64,000 nt of DNA from Brugia malayi (Eukaryota; Nematoda; Chromadorea; Rhabditida; Onchocercidae). Position 1 is the stretch's first letter, and every line of letters starts with the position of its first letter. The notes under the pieces are model-generated. The model searched no databases, had not been told where the DNA came from, and saw nothing but the letters and a program-made list of their open reading frames with translations. Positions 16,190-30,472 of the stretch are shown here, one piece after another. Position numbers and translations under genes: made by a program. The stretch covers positions 2,377,721-2,441,720 of the forward strand of contig NW_025062479.1 of the NCBI RefSeq assembly GCF_000002995.4, read 5' to 3'.

Positions 16190-16357
16190 TTTTTCTTTCT
16201 CTCTCTCTCCCTCTCTCTCTCTCTCTCTCCCGTTTTATAGAAATCAATCAGTTGACAATTAATTCTAAATAGGAAAAAATGAATTAGTTATATTAGAAAG
16301 AGTAAGGTAGCAAGCCAGAGAGAGAGGGAGAGAGAGAGAGAGAGAGGGAGAAAGAAG
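16190..16357. repeat. inverted pair of CT and GA tracts
   Basis: A CT-rich tract (16190-16231) is followed after about 85 bp by a GA-rich tract (16316-16357). Their interruption patterns (CCC against GGG) are complementary, so the two could pair. Confidence 0.7.
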
Positions 16358-18032
16358 AAAAACAAGAAAAAGATACAAATGGAAGTAATTAACAACAAAT
16401 TGTGCACAAAAAAATTATTTATCGAAATTGTTTGTGGTAAAAATAAAAAAAAAAAAAAGGCGAATTGTAATATAATATTGTCTATAATTCATTTTCAACA
16501 ATCATTCATTCATTTTAGTATTTATACTATATGTTTACAATTCAATCGATATACTTTTTCGTTTTCAAAAAAAGAAAAAATTAATTTTTTATTTCTTGCT
16601 GTGAAATAAAATAAAATTTTCGTTACTATCATTTTCAATAATCAAAATTTGTAATTTTTATGAGAAAAAAATTTCAACCATTTCTTAGTTTTTCTATATT
16701 AATTTCATGAATTTTTGATTTATTATTAGGTATATATTATTGGTTCATTTAAAAAATTTTCGGAAATAGATGTGAGAAAAATTATTTAAAGGAATAATAG
16801 TTGTTGTATAAATAAAAGATATTTAGAAATTTTTTTATACTGCATAGCAACTTCTTCTTCTTTTATATTCTAAAATACTAAAAAAAAAAAAAAAAAAAGG
16901 AAAGTGTTAATTTATAACTCTAAAAGGAAATTTCTTAATTTTAAAACGATGACAAAAAGAAAGAAGGAAGAAAAAATGAAAACATCCGATGCAAATTTTT
17001 CTTTTCTTATTTTTTTTTTTCCTGAAAATGAAAATTTTTATGAAATAGAAGATGCGGAATAATGAAGCATTTAGAAAATTATTTTTTGATAGAAATATAT
17101 TTAGCCAATTCTTTTTTTTTTTCTAGAATTTTTGGATGCAAATTTTATTATGTTAGCAACGCTTTGAAATTTTAACTTGAGCAATTTTCTTAACTTAATC
17201 ATAATGTCAAATTTTGGAATCAATTTTTCCATTCAAAATTTACAATTAATTCAAAATGTAAAAGATATTAGATCTTTTTTAAAAAACAAAACAATAAAAT
17301 GGTAGAAGCATTGAGAAGTTGCAACAATGGAAATTTATTTCACATTTAATTTTTGATTTAAAACAATAGTTATTATTACGGTCAACGAAGAATGATAAAT
17401 TAAAAATTACCCTTTTAATAAGAATTTTTTTCTTGTCGCAAAATAAAAATGAAAGTAGATGTGAACAGTTAAGATTTGAACAAAAAGCGAAAAAAAAAAA
17501 AGGAAAATTGATTAAAAAAGAAGTTTGCGTAGGTAAAAAAAGTAAGTGTAGAAATATAAATTATAAATTACACTTTGCAAAAAAAAGAAAAAAAATCTCA
17601 AGTTATTGTTTTTTTTTCTTCACAAAAAAATGTCAGTACTAATATTTTAATTTAAACCGAAAAAAACCTGCAATTTCAATAATAATAAAAAAAGAAATAT
17701 GGTGGAAATGATAAATGGAAATGAAGCGATTATTAAATCTAAAACGAAAAAAAAAATCAGAATGAAATATTGAAAAACAAAAAACAAAACAAGGAAATAA
17801 ACTTGAAAAGGCAAATAAATCATATAAAGCATTAACTTTTTTTTTTTGAATGAAACTAAAAAAAAAATATTATAAAAGCGGGTAAACATGATACAACAAT
17901 GATATGAGACAGGTGAGAGAGAATGTAAAAAGAATTAATTACTTGAATTATGTTATACCCTCTCATGTATACCTTATCATTTTTACTCCATCCAACTGGT
18001 TTAAAAGCTCATATTTTAACAAACCGGTTCCA

Positions 18033-18160
18033 GTCAATTCAATTCAATTCCATCACTCAGTGCTTCAATTCAACAATTTTACTGGATTCAACTTGACTCA
18101 ATTCGATTCGATTCGATTTAATTCGATTCTTATTCAAAATATATCAATTCAATCCATTTT
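18033..18160. repeat. degenerate ATTCA/ATTCG pentanucleotide repeat
   Basis: The words CAATTCAATTC, GATTCGATTC and similar recur over about 125 bp. A plus-strand open frame across it is a by-product of the repeat. Confidence 0.75.
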
Positions 18161-21100
18161 ACTACTTCTTTCTTCTTTCTCATGTTTAAACATTCTTTAA
18201 CAACCACTGCTGGTTAAATAAGCATGAAAGCATGCATATTATCATTGATATTGGTTTTATATTTATTATTTATATATTTTTTTTATTTAAAACGATTATT
18301 CAATTTCCATTTCACTGCAAAATATTTATTTGATTATGAACAAAATTTTTACCACTTTTTCTTCTTTCTGGCATTCTTCGAGAAATAAAAAAACCATAAG
18401 TAGTAAAAAAGAATAAACAAAGAAATGAAATAATTTTAGTTATTAATACAATCATTAATTAGTTTATAAATTCATAATGACAAAACTATTAATCGAAAAA
18501 ACAAAATCGAAACATTTGTTTGCTTAATAAATGAATGAATGCAAAAAAGATGAAATTTAATTCAAACTTAAAGAAATCAATTTAAATATTTGCTATGGAA
18601 ATTATGGAAATATTAAGCAAACAAATAACTGATGAACAATTGTATAATGCACAATTTAGATAATAGGTATGGCAAAGTTTAATGTTAGATTTCAAATGAA
18701 ATTTTAAGTAAACTTTGAAATAATAATTGTATCATAAATGATTACAAATGATTAGAATAATTGGAAATAAAGTAACAAACAGGAAAGATTAAAAGGCTCG
18801 AAAAATTTATATTGACAAATTTCAAATGATTAATATCAGGTTTGCAATCATCAATAAGAGAATAAAATGAATAAGCCAAATTATGTTTATTAAGGAAAAT
18901 ATTATGAAAAATGTAAACATCCTAAATATATCGCTCACATGAAAGATTTTAAACTGAAATGTTTAATGCTTTAAAAAAAGGTTCATTTTATCAATTCCAT
19001 TCCAGTATTTTATTTAAATGTTAAAAAAAGGAAAAAGAAAGTAAGCAGAACAAAATTTTGTCCTTATATTATCATTACACTGTCATAATCAATTAAGCTA
19101 ACTCAACAAAATATCAGCATTTTATTTTTTTTTTTTTTTATTTTTATTTCCGGTAATTGTAATAAACTGAATAAAAATTCTTGCATTGAAATTTCAGCGT
19201 CATTTCTATTCTAGTATTTTACTTAAGTGCCACAATAAGAATAAATGTTACAATAAGTTTACAATGAAAACTATTTATTATTATTATTTTGATAAAAAAA
19301 GATTTTCAATTAGAAAAGAAAAATGATGGATAATTGAGTTCACTGATGAAGATGTAAGATATTGGGGAAAAGCATTGTATAAAATTATGCTGTTTCTTTT
19401 TTTTTTTTTGACCTTTTTTGAAAATTAACATTTGAAATAATTAAAATTACATTTCGTTAAAAATTCCTCTTCTTTATTTTTCATTTCATTGTTAAAGTTA
19501 AAAGTAAGAGACGAAAGCATAGAAATTTTTGAAGAAAAGAAAGAATTATGAAAATAAAGTGAAAAATGATAGCTGTGGGCTTTAAATAAAAATTTAAGCA
19601 TTGAAACAAAAATTCAAAAAAAATCCTTTCAAACTTTTGCTTTCACTTCACATCAATTCGATTTAAATTTATTCAAACAGTTACAAAGCAAAAAGAAAGA
19701 AGAGTTGGAAGATGAAAAAAGAAAACGGAAAAGAATTATTAAAAGGAATCGAAAACCATGGATGCATTTACTAAATTTACACAAATTTAAATATATTTGA
19801 AAATCATTTAAGTACCACTAAGATTAAATTTTGAATTTTTTTTAAAGGTTAAAAAAAAGTGAGTGCGAATTAGATAAGCTGAATTTAAAATTTTTCAAAA
19901 TTTTTTTTAAATAATAGAATTAGCATCCTGCACCTGTTACAATATATTAAAATAATAAATAAAAACTGCCCATTTTTTACATTTTTAAAAAAAATGCAAG
20001 AAAAAAATTTTATGAGAAAAGAAGGAAAGAGAAAGAAAGAAATTTCTTATGAGTTTTGGAGAGAAATTAAGAAAATGGTAATTAAAAAATAAAAATTTCA
20101 TTGAATTTAATTTAATTTATGAGTGAAATGAAATGTGTGCAACGAATGTGGTGAAATTTGATAATATAAATTTAAATTAAATAGAAAAGAGAATGAGGTG
20201 TAGTTAATCAGTTGTTCGAACAATTAATCAGCAGCTATTTGTTGAACTAATTTTTCAGGAATTTAAACCAGAAAAAAAAGAAAAAAAAAAAAAAAAACAA
20301 AGTGCTCGGAAATTTAAAAAGTTTGAATAATGAATCAGCACTAGATTAATAGCTTTTTCATTCTTCGCAAAGTATAACTACCAATAAATAATCTTGTGCT
20401 TCTAATAATTTCAACAATTTTATCACTTTTCTAATTTACAAATTTAAACATAAATAATAATTCATAAATGTAGAATATATCCGGAATACAAAATCTTGAA
20501 TTTAGCTGTTATAGAGAAAATCAAAAATTGAGCATCTAGAATATTGGTGAAATTTAGAATTCAGAATATCACGAAGAATTTTTGAAATTCAATGTTAGTA
20601 ATCCAGAATTTGAAATCCAATTGTTATAAGGAAAATTTTGAACTTAGTATAGTCAGAATATATTTGAAATCTGGAGACTACAGTCAAACTGTCATGCAGA
20701 AATTCATGAATCTGTCAAACTGAAAAATTGATTTTATACTTTATAAGCACGCAGTGTGTTATTGTTTATTGAAATATCCATTAAAAAAAAAAAAAAAAAA
20801 ATTCAAAATAAACAGTATGGCTTATTTATTTGAAAGCTATGAAATAAAAAGCAAAGTTTAGACTATTTCGATTATTAACAAACAATATTTGTTATCTATT
20901 TTCATCCTTTTTTTTCGTTCTGTAAACTTTATATTGATAATCTTTTATAAATTTAATTTTGGAAATTTTGTAAACGATTGATTTCAAACTATTTATTTTA
21001 AACAATACTGTCAATAACTGCATCTCAACACTTGATGAAAAAAGATCTTTTTTTTAAAAAAAAGAAAAAACGAAAGAAGAAATGATGAAAAAAAGTAAAC

Positions 21101-24100
21101 TGAATCAATAATTAAAAAAGGAAAGATTATAATCATTTCAAAATTTAAATAATTCGTTTCAAGCAATTATAGTAGTCATTTGAATACAACAAATAATATC
21201 GCTATAATACAAATGATAAAATATGATTTATGCCTTGCATTTGTATAAATTTATAATAAAAATTTGTTAAGGGAAAGAATTGATGATGTTAATAAAAGAA
21301 GAATGAAAATATTTATGCCAGATGTATTACGAAGTTTTCTTTATGTTTTCAATCCAATTTTAATATTAAATTAAACGTCATTTAAATTTTAATGTATTAC
21401 ATTACAAACAAACATAAATCAACTATTGTTATGGCGAACAATTAGTGATTATTCACTTATTACTATTGTTCATTATTTTAATAATTAATTATTGTTATTT
21501 ACTATTATTATTAATGAATTGTTAATGTTATAGATTAATTTATATTATCCTAAAAATTATTTGAATTTCTGATTAAGATTATTATTAGTTGGAATTGAAT
21601 TTCCTGTTTCCATTGTAACTGTTTTAAAAAAGGAAATGAAAAAAAAAAAAAAAAAAAAAGCAACTCATTAAAATCGGTGATTGTTTCATTTTTTGTTAAT
21701 ATATTCATGATGAATTGAAGAAACATAATAATGAAGAAGAAATTTTGAATTTTTATTTCAGTGAAATATTTGACAAAGAAAATGAAATCAACATTTGATG
21801 AAAAATCAAAATCATAATTTCGATCAAAAAGAAAAATAAACTTCCGGTAAAAAGCATCACATTCGTTACTGAAATAATCAAAAATAACTATGTTCATATT
21901 ACGCAATTTTAATTTAAAATATAATTACCATTCATATTATGCTATTTTAATTTGAAGTATAATTATCACTTCAAAATAATTTTATTTATGAAGAATTTTC
22001 TCGTGACAGTCTGTTTTTATGAAATCATTTTGAGTAATGGAATTAAATTAGCGAGGACTATAAAGGATTGATATTATCTCATTTATCTCATTCATCACAA
22101 CAACAATTTTTTTTTCGTTTATTTATTTATTTTTTGTTTTGTAAAAAAAAACTTAAGTTTTTGATTTGTTAGGTTTGATTATACATACTTGGAAATGATT
22201 ATTATTGAAGATAAACACGATATTATTGTAGGAAATTTAGGGCTGATAAATAGTCATTATCATTACGTGGAATTAATTTTTCCATGTAATCAGTACTCAT
22301 CATATTATGTGAATTATTTTCAACAACGGAATTATTATCGTTGCAAAAAATGTAACGATGAAAAATTAATTGCTTAAAACAAAAGTTTCAAAAAATTATG
22401 TATGATTAAGAAAATGTTTAAAAATTGAAACATTTCCTATTGATAGTAGAATGTTGGAAAAGGTGGTAAATTAGCCACTTTCTTTTTTAAGTTTAATATT
22501 TTTGATAATTGCTCAATGTCAGACAAACTTTTTTTGACATAAAACTAATAATAATGTATTATATTAATGATCACATTTTGTGTAAATAAAAGGCTGCAAA
22601 TTTTCGAATACATAAAATCACCTTTTTTTTTTTTACAAATATTCCTGTGATTTCACTTAACAAAATAATTTTAATTTAATTTAATACAGAATAACAACTA
22701 ATAATGGACATTATTTGAAGATTTGGAAGAAATTTCATTTAATGCAATATTGATTTCCATTCTTCTAAACATCAAAAGTCAATACAATCAGTTAGAATTA
22801 TTTACCTGATTAATAATGCAAAATCAGTGATGTAGCAATTAGTGATAAAATTAGCCAATAATGGATTGAAATTCAAATTCAGTATTTAATAGCACGTTAC
22901 TATGAATTTAATTTTTCCGATAAATAAGAGCATTTAATTATCGTCCTATTTAGTTTCTTTTTTTTTTTCTTTTTTTATTAAACAATTGATTAAAATTACA
23001 AAATACATTGATTACCATAGCAATAAAACATAGAAAAAATTTTCATTAAATATTAATGTTTTGGCTTAAATCGTACAATTGAATTTTTTCTATAAATCAA
23101 ATTCAAATTATCAATTTTTTTTTTCTTCAACTTTAAATTTATTAACGAGCTAATCATCCATCAAATTGAAAGTTTAGCTAAAAACGGTCCATTTGAACTG
23201 ACAAACGATCGTTTATATGTGATTTAAAGTGTCGTATTCATGATATTGTAATAACTTTCATTGTAATGAATGAATAAATTAATTGAATAAGAAATTCATA
23301 TACACTTAAAGTAATTGATAGCAGTTAAATATTTTGATTTTTTTGTTAAAATTTTTAGAATTTATTGTAAACTTTTATTAACCAAACAAGATAACACATA
23401 TTCAATTAATCAACAAACCATCAAAGCAGTTATTTCATATACGACTTAAACTGCAAGCAAAACAACTTGCACATTTCACATTTTTTATTTTTTGTTTTTT
23501 TAAAAAAAAAGAATTGAGAAAATTTGACCTACTGATTGGTGTAACTGGATTGTATAACTCCTAGTTGTACCTTTTCATACTTTTTTTTTTCACTTTCGTT
23601 TTTTTTTTTTGAAATTATAAACTAATCAAAATTAGTACGAAATTGAGCAATAAAACATTTTAATGAATTCTATTCAAAAATATTTCTAACTTACAACATT
23701 TCACTTATCTGTTTTGTTTTTTTTTCTTTTTTTTTTAGCTTTATTTTTGTACCAAACATTAATTTGTACAAGAAAGAGATAAATAAAGAAACAAAAAGAA
23801 AAAGAAAAGAAAAGAGAAATGATAAGATTAGTTGGTTAGAAGATAAACAGTAATAAAAGCAAAAGTTACCGATGATAGTTAGCTGATCGAAATATCTTAT
23901 TTTCCTTCCATTTCATTTTTTTTCTTTTTTTTTTTGAGAGCTATAAGACAGAAACGCCACTGGTTATTTTCATTTTGTACTAAATGCTGTGAGAAAAACT
24001 AAAGAATTTTATAGCTATAATAATTAAAAGAAGAAATAAAAAATTAATTTATGACAACCTTTAATATATTTATATATTAATTATAAAGTTTCACTTTTAT

Positions 24101-25205
24101 TAAAATATCACTAAATTTTGAATTTATCTATTAACAATCAAATTGATATATCAATAAGCATATATTAACATTGCTGTACTTCTTTCATTTCCTTTTCTTT
24201 TTCTCCCATTTTTGAAAAAATTTGCTTAAAAATTAAAATTTTGATTTAAATTATGGATATTTGGTAACAATATAGAAATTATTTAAATCAGTGTATTTAA
24301 TTTTTTTTTTGGATATTTAAAATTGGAAATTGCACACTTTTTTTTTTTAAATTCACACATATGAAATAAAATTTTCAATAAATAAAAACGCTTAACTGGA
24401 AAAATGCAAAGATTTACGAAATTCTCGGAAATTAATTCTTTTTTCATACCATTAATGAATTAAAGAAATCACTCCAAAACTATGTTATTGTTCGCATGAA
24501 TGCATCAAAAACATAAATTGTATTAATTAGAAAAGAGTAATCCTTGAACGAAAAATAACTAATTTTAATTCCAAAGTTTTTTTTTTTTTTTTTTTAATGC
24601 TAATAACATTCAGTGAAATTAGAAAATAACAATGAATTGATAACATATTCATTTTAAAAAAATTTTGAATTAAATAGTATAAAGCAGAAAATAACATTAA
24701 ATTTCATGAAAATGATAAAAACAAATAAAAGAATAATCATTAATCATTTCTCATTTGAACTGTTGAAAGATTTATGGCAAAAAGCGCAAATGAACTTTTT
24801 TAATGGTTTCAATGTCTTCTCATATTATCAATAGAATTTATCAGTCGTAACGTTAATTTCTATTAGGAATAAAAGAGATGAAATATCACTTAGTTGAGCT
24901 TATTTTAAATTTTAATGGAATTTCTAAGAAAAACACGAATGGTTTCATCAAAAAAAAAAAAAAAAGAAAGAAAAAAAGAAAGAAAAATGCTTGAAAAATT
25001 GAAAAATTTAAGATATTTATGAATTACAATCGAAAGGAAATGAGAAAAATGTAATATTCCTAAAGGATAGCTCGTATTAACTTTGAAAAGATGACAATTA
25101 TAAAGGTAAATCAGTAAAAATTATTGAAAATAGAAACACAAATGCTTACAAAATGTGAAAAATCCCACAAATTATGTTACAAGGATTTTGTGCAATTAGG
25201 ATGTG

Positions 25206-25210
<5 letters not shown>

Positions 25211-25240
<30 letters not shown>
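25211..25240. repeat. (GA)15 microsatellite
   Basis: An uninterrupted GA run, followed at 25268-25276 by TCAAGGTCA. Confidence 0.95.
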
Positions 25241-25246
<6 letters not shown>

Positions 25247-26279
25247 AAGACAGAGAAATGATTAAATTCAAGGTCAAACTTTATTCTTTATCTTATTCAT
25301 TTCAAGCAATTATGATAAAACAAAATGCATATATTGGTAAAATCAAAGTATCAAAGAATTTTAGAATTTGTCAAAGATAATATCACACATACATAATTTT
25401 TCTAGAGTATTACAAAACATATAAAATATGTGTACGTTGAATGATCTATTTAATGAAACAACGCTGACAATCAACCAATTGTCGCGATATGTAATGGAAC
25501 GATGATGACGAAGAAAGAGAAAGATGAAGATGAAGAAGAGGAAGAAGAAGAAGAAGGAGAAGGAAAAGGAGAGGTCGTTGATTTAATCAAGGACAGAGAA
25601 ATCTTTCAATGAACCGCCAAATCAGTTTTAAATGTTACATAAAACTATTCTTTGGCTATTTTATTGTTTAAATCCTAAATATTCATTCGAAATTTTATGA
25701 TTGAAATGATATTTAAGCTAACAAAAAAAAAAAAAGAGGAAAAAACATTTTAAAAGGGTACTATTTAATATTATTTTTCTAACCTTTTTTTAATTCAGAT
25801 AAATTACATATTTCTCAGAATAATAATTTAATTATTTTTTATCTATTATTTGGTATTTTAAAACGAAGTAATCAATGATGATCACTGCAAGTAATTGATT
25901 ATTATTTTGAATAAACCTACCATTTTGATATGCATTATTTTATTATCAATCATAAAGTTGGGAATTAATTTTTTATTTTCTTCTTGTTTTAAGAGGTGTC
26001 ACTGGTTTTTAAAATTTCATTCTTCAAATTTCAATAATATCAAAATATGTAATGGAAGTCAAATGCAATTGTCACAGATGTGCAATGAATGATAATCGAT
26101 AAAAGATCATTGTGCAGTATAATAAACTAATGAAAAGATCAATAGATTGTTTAGTGGTAATTTTAAAAATTTAAAACCTTTATTTTCATATCAAAAAAAA
26201 AAAAAAAAAAAGAAATTTTGAATTCCATTGTAGAAAAAAAAAAAAAAAAAGTGACGAAGGATAATGGTTTTGTAAAAAT

Positions 26280-26660
26280 TTATGTGAAATATCGCATGAA
26301 GACTTGGTGGTAGAGAAAAAAAGAGAAAAGGTTGAGAAAGGTAGGAGAGAGAAAAAGTGGAGTGGAAATAAAACAGGTTAGGATGAACAAGACGGAAATG
26401 AGGACAGGAAAAGGGAGGGTGATGAGAACGGAAGAAGGGTGTGTGAAATGCGAAGGGATGAAATGATGAACTAAGATGATAAATGATGATGACGATGGTA
26501 GTAATGATTGCTGATAATGACAAGGATGATAATAATAATGACAATAATAGTGACGATAACAATAGTGGCAAATGAAAAGCGATATTAATTGTGGACGATG
26601 AATTCTTTTTATGAAACTGCTCAAGCAAGTGGAACATTACCGCCATTACTCTCCGCTTCC
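26280..26660. repeat. purine-rich tract of about 380 bp
   Basis: The plus strand is almost free of C from about 26300 to 26460, then becomes a GAT/AAT-type imperfect trinucleotide repeat. Long minus-strand open frames here encode L/S/F/H-rich low-complexity peptide and are caused by the skew. Confidence 0.7.
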
Positions 26661-29600
26661 ATCGGTGTTTTGAAATTGTGATAGAAGCAATTTATTTTGT
26701 TTGTTTCTTTTTTTTTTTTCAAAGAATATTCAGCGAAACTATACGATATATCCGTTGTAAATTTTATTATTTTTTATTTTTTGTTTTGTTTTGTTTTTTT
26801 CCTCTCAATAAGCACTTCTTTCTGTGAGAAGATTTATGCATCCAAATTTTTCATTGAATTTGAGACTTTAAACTTACAAAAAATGAAATTCATTTCAATC
26901 AAGAAAATGTCATCATAAGGAAGAATATGAATAAATTTTAGCAGTTGTTGAATGATGAAATAAAAAAAATTCTTCTCATTTAAAATTTAGATTTAAAAAG
27001 AAAAGAGAAAAAAAAAAGTGTAAGAAATAAGAAATTAAAAATATTTTTTTTATGTAATTATCAATGCACTGATATCAGATAGGAATAATTATCACTTGTT
27101 TTCATTCCTTCCCACTTTGGTTTATTTTCGTTGATTTAATTTAATCGTTTTCCTTCTTTTTTCTTATTATTAATGGATCAAATATGATTATCTGATTTAT
27201 TATGTATAAGACCAGACTAATTGATATGATTAATAATGGGTGATAAAATTGAAATAAAATCTCATCGTTTAAAGGAAAAGGATAAACTATTGCAACACAA
27301 CGAATTCAATGGCAATAACAATTGATGACAGTAGACGTAATGCTGTAATGAAAATTTTTTTTCTCGATATTACCTGAGATTTCACTTTCTATTACTAAGG
27401 TATTTGCAAAGCAAAAAATAAAAATAAAGAGCTTCTATTAACACACGTTGTATAATTTTAAATTTCTTTTTTAACCTTTTTTTTGTGATCAAAAAAACAT
27501 TTCCGAAATTCATTAAAGATTATTGTCCTCTAATATGCATATTTTCAAAAGAGAGGCAGAAATTACACTGATCGCTCACAATAATAACAGATGTATACTG
27601 TTTGACCTTTAAAATTTGAAATGTTAATTTCAGAATTTGCAATTTTTATAATTGATATTTGATTGGTGATTACTCCGTTATCCAATTTGATTACCTAAGC
27701 ATCATACAAATATTATTGGATCTAGGGTATTTCTAGGGTGAAACGTGAAGAACTTTTACTAGTGCTAAGATAACCATTCTGATAAGTTGGCTATTGATAT
27801 CATAATTTAATTCATTTTTTTTTTTACTAATTATGGTATGCCTAGTAAGTGTTATCAAATGAATGTATCACATCTAATTTTAAGAATTTTGGAACTAAAA
27901 ATTTGATTTTAATTGGAAAGTAATCGGAAGAATAGTAATATTGTTAGGAAATTATCAATAATAACAACGACGATATTGAAGCAAAATTGAATAACAATAA
28001 TAGCTAATTTTAAGATTCCATTTTAAAATTGAAACATTGAACAAAAGTATAAAAATTCAAAGACCTTTCTTAGAATATTTGATAAATTTGTATAGAAAGA
28101 ATTGGTATACAATTACAATAATAATTTCTCTTATTTGTTTTCTTTCTTTTTTTCACTTCATTTCTTTTTTCTTTTTCGATCCTTTTCCACACTTTTAAAA
28201 AATTGACTTTTGAATCAGTAATTCTTCTTTAGAATCAAACTAATTAATGGTTGTGCAACTATGTACTATAACAACAACAATATTAATGAAATTAGTATAA
28301 AATCCGTAGCAATAACAAAAACTAAAACAATAACAACAGTAACTATGACAACGACAGCAACAATAATAAAGCAAACAGTAATAATAACTCTAACAATCAC
28401 ACAACTACCATTTTTGTGAAAATGATTTACGGCCAATAAAAAGCCATTTTGAACAGATTTTAAACTGATTTCATTATACAATAATAAATAATAATTGATG
28501 CCAGTTAAATTAATTAATCTGAAACGAACAGTTTAATTCTCTATTTGTTCACTAATAATTAATTCTTGAATAACAAAAAAGAAAAAAAAAAGTGTACGAG
28601 TTATTTATCATCATATTTATCTATAAACAAGTTTGTAGATAAAACAGGTTAATCGTATAACTTACAGCTATAGTAAATTTCAATAAATACGCAATTATTT
28701 TTAATGTACTTTCTTTTTACATGTAAACAAAAAAAAAAAAAAAAAAAAGAATGGAAAGAAAACTAGTACTATTGATAAAATTTAACAAAAAAAAAAGCGT
28801 TATTGGATGTAAGTTTTAACAATATTGTCAGTAGTACATTTACTGTTAACAACATTTCTTTTTATACAAATAATTGCAAATAAAATTTAGATCTTATAAT
28901 TTAAACAAACAACTATGAAATAATTCTTTTAAAAAATTTTTATTTGAGCCAAAAATCTTTTTCAGTAATATTGTTGAAATTCGAAATTTTAATAATGAAA
29001 TGAATTTCATTGCATTAAATGTGTAATAATTTTGTGGTAATTTCTGAATGTTAGAATTTGTGATAACTTCGTTTTTTTTTTTTTTTTTTTTTGTTTTTGT
29101 TTTTTTGCTTTTTTATATAAAATGGTAGTAAATATTTTCCAACATTTGCCATATAAAATTTAACACTAATTAAATTAAATTATTTAGAGAAAATTTTCAC
29201 TATATTATTGCTTATAATTTTATTCTTTCAAATTAGAACCTACAATGCATTATGTGTAATTTTATTGATTAAAGCATAGGAAAATTTTTTTGAAATGTAT
29301 TTTCACGTTATGAAAGTAATTTTAACAATACTGTCAGCAGTTTTTTTTTTTTTTTATTTTTCCAAATTGGAACTCTATAATGCATGAAAGTACAAGCATT
29401 TTTTGTTCTTCATTTTCAATTCATTTCTTATCTAATTTAAAAGAAAAACAAATTTGATTCAAATATATTTTCTAATAAATAAATAAAAAAATAACAGAAA
29501 GATGAAAATTCGTGGAAAAATAATTTTAAAATTGAACTAATTTCTAATTAACTTTCAGTTCCTCTTTTTTTTTTTTTAAGTTGCACATGATTTAATCAGT

Positions 29601-30472
29601 TTATAAATATCACAAAATACTGAAATTAAGTTTAATTCAGTGATTGTGTTATGATAATGGCCAACAATATGATTAGTTTACATGAAGCTTTTATTTTGTT
29701 TGATACCCGTGTATAAAATGAAATACAATTGAATATATGAAATTATATAGGCTTATAAACATATTGGCACAAATGTTGATTTGAATAAATTATTAGAAAG
29801 GCTTATAAGCTTAATGTAAATGAAGATGCGTAACAGAAATTCGATGATTAAATGTGATTCACATTTATATAAAATAAATAAATGTATCAGAATGAAATAT
29901 AATTTCAGCAAATTTGACTTTTTTATTTTTAAAAATAGCGCCTTAAAAATTTCCAAATATCACACATCCTATCATTACTGAATTAGAAACAAAATTTTCC
30001 GGTGCACTAAAACAGCAGTACATTTATTACAGCAATGAATTCAAATAAATTTAAAAAAAAAAAAAAAACTAACATAATTGCTCATCAAATGGTAATTAAA
30101 ACCTGTTGATGAGAATGAGAAAGAGAAGGTTGGAAGAAAGAGGTGAAAAAAATGGAATGTAATGGAATTAATTACATGAAATGGATAGTGTAAAATATAA
30201 TACATTAATGTGTACAATAAGCACGAAATAAAATAAAATTTTCATGATGTATACATACATATAAAATTTAATGCCGCATAATGTAAGATAGATATAAAAA
30301 AAAATAAGCTATGTGCTTTTTTAAAAAAAAAAAAAAAAAAACTATTTAAATATATGGAATGTATGAATGACAAATATATTATGATAACATCAATAGGTGA
30401 TAATATGATATGGAACTGATAAGCTATTGATATATTATCATTGTTGTTATTGAAAATATAACCAAATATTCT

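Larger units (their letters stand above)
9055..30472. other. 21 kb gene-free, strongly AT-rich stretch
   Basis: I read both strands for exons with GT/AG edges or long frames and found none I would support. The sequence is dominated by A and T homopolymers, with AG- and CT-rich microsatellites and small palindromes listed separately. A 60-codon plus-strand frame from ATG 22195 to the stop near 22377 ends in YYRCKKCNDEKLIA and is the least repetitive open frame, but it lacks other support. The 5' parts and promoter of the kinase probably lie at the low-coordinate end. Confidence 0.6.

Noticed and set aside
17904..18200. 98-codon plus-strand frame rich in NSIQF words
   Set aside because: It is produced by the ATTCA/ATTCG pentanucleotide repeat.
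22195..22377. 60-codon plus-strand frame ending YYRCKKCNDEKLIA
   Set aside because: The single CxxC and mixed composition are suggestive, but there is no splice site, homology or neighbour to support it.
25502..25612. 36-codon plus-strand frame with a glutamate run
   Set aside because: It is mostly GAA/GAT repeat with no exon signals; too little evidence for a peptide gene.
26191..26646. Minus-strand 151-codon frame and an overlapping 114-codon frame
   Set aside because: They are L/S/F/H-rich low-complexity peptides from a purine-rich plus strand, with two frames open at once and poly-F ends from A runs.
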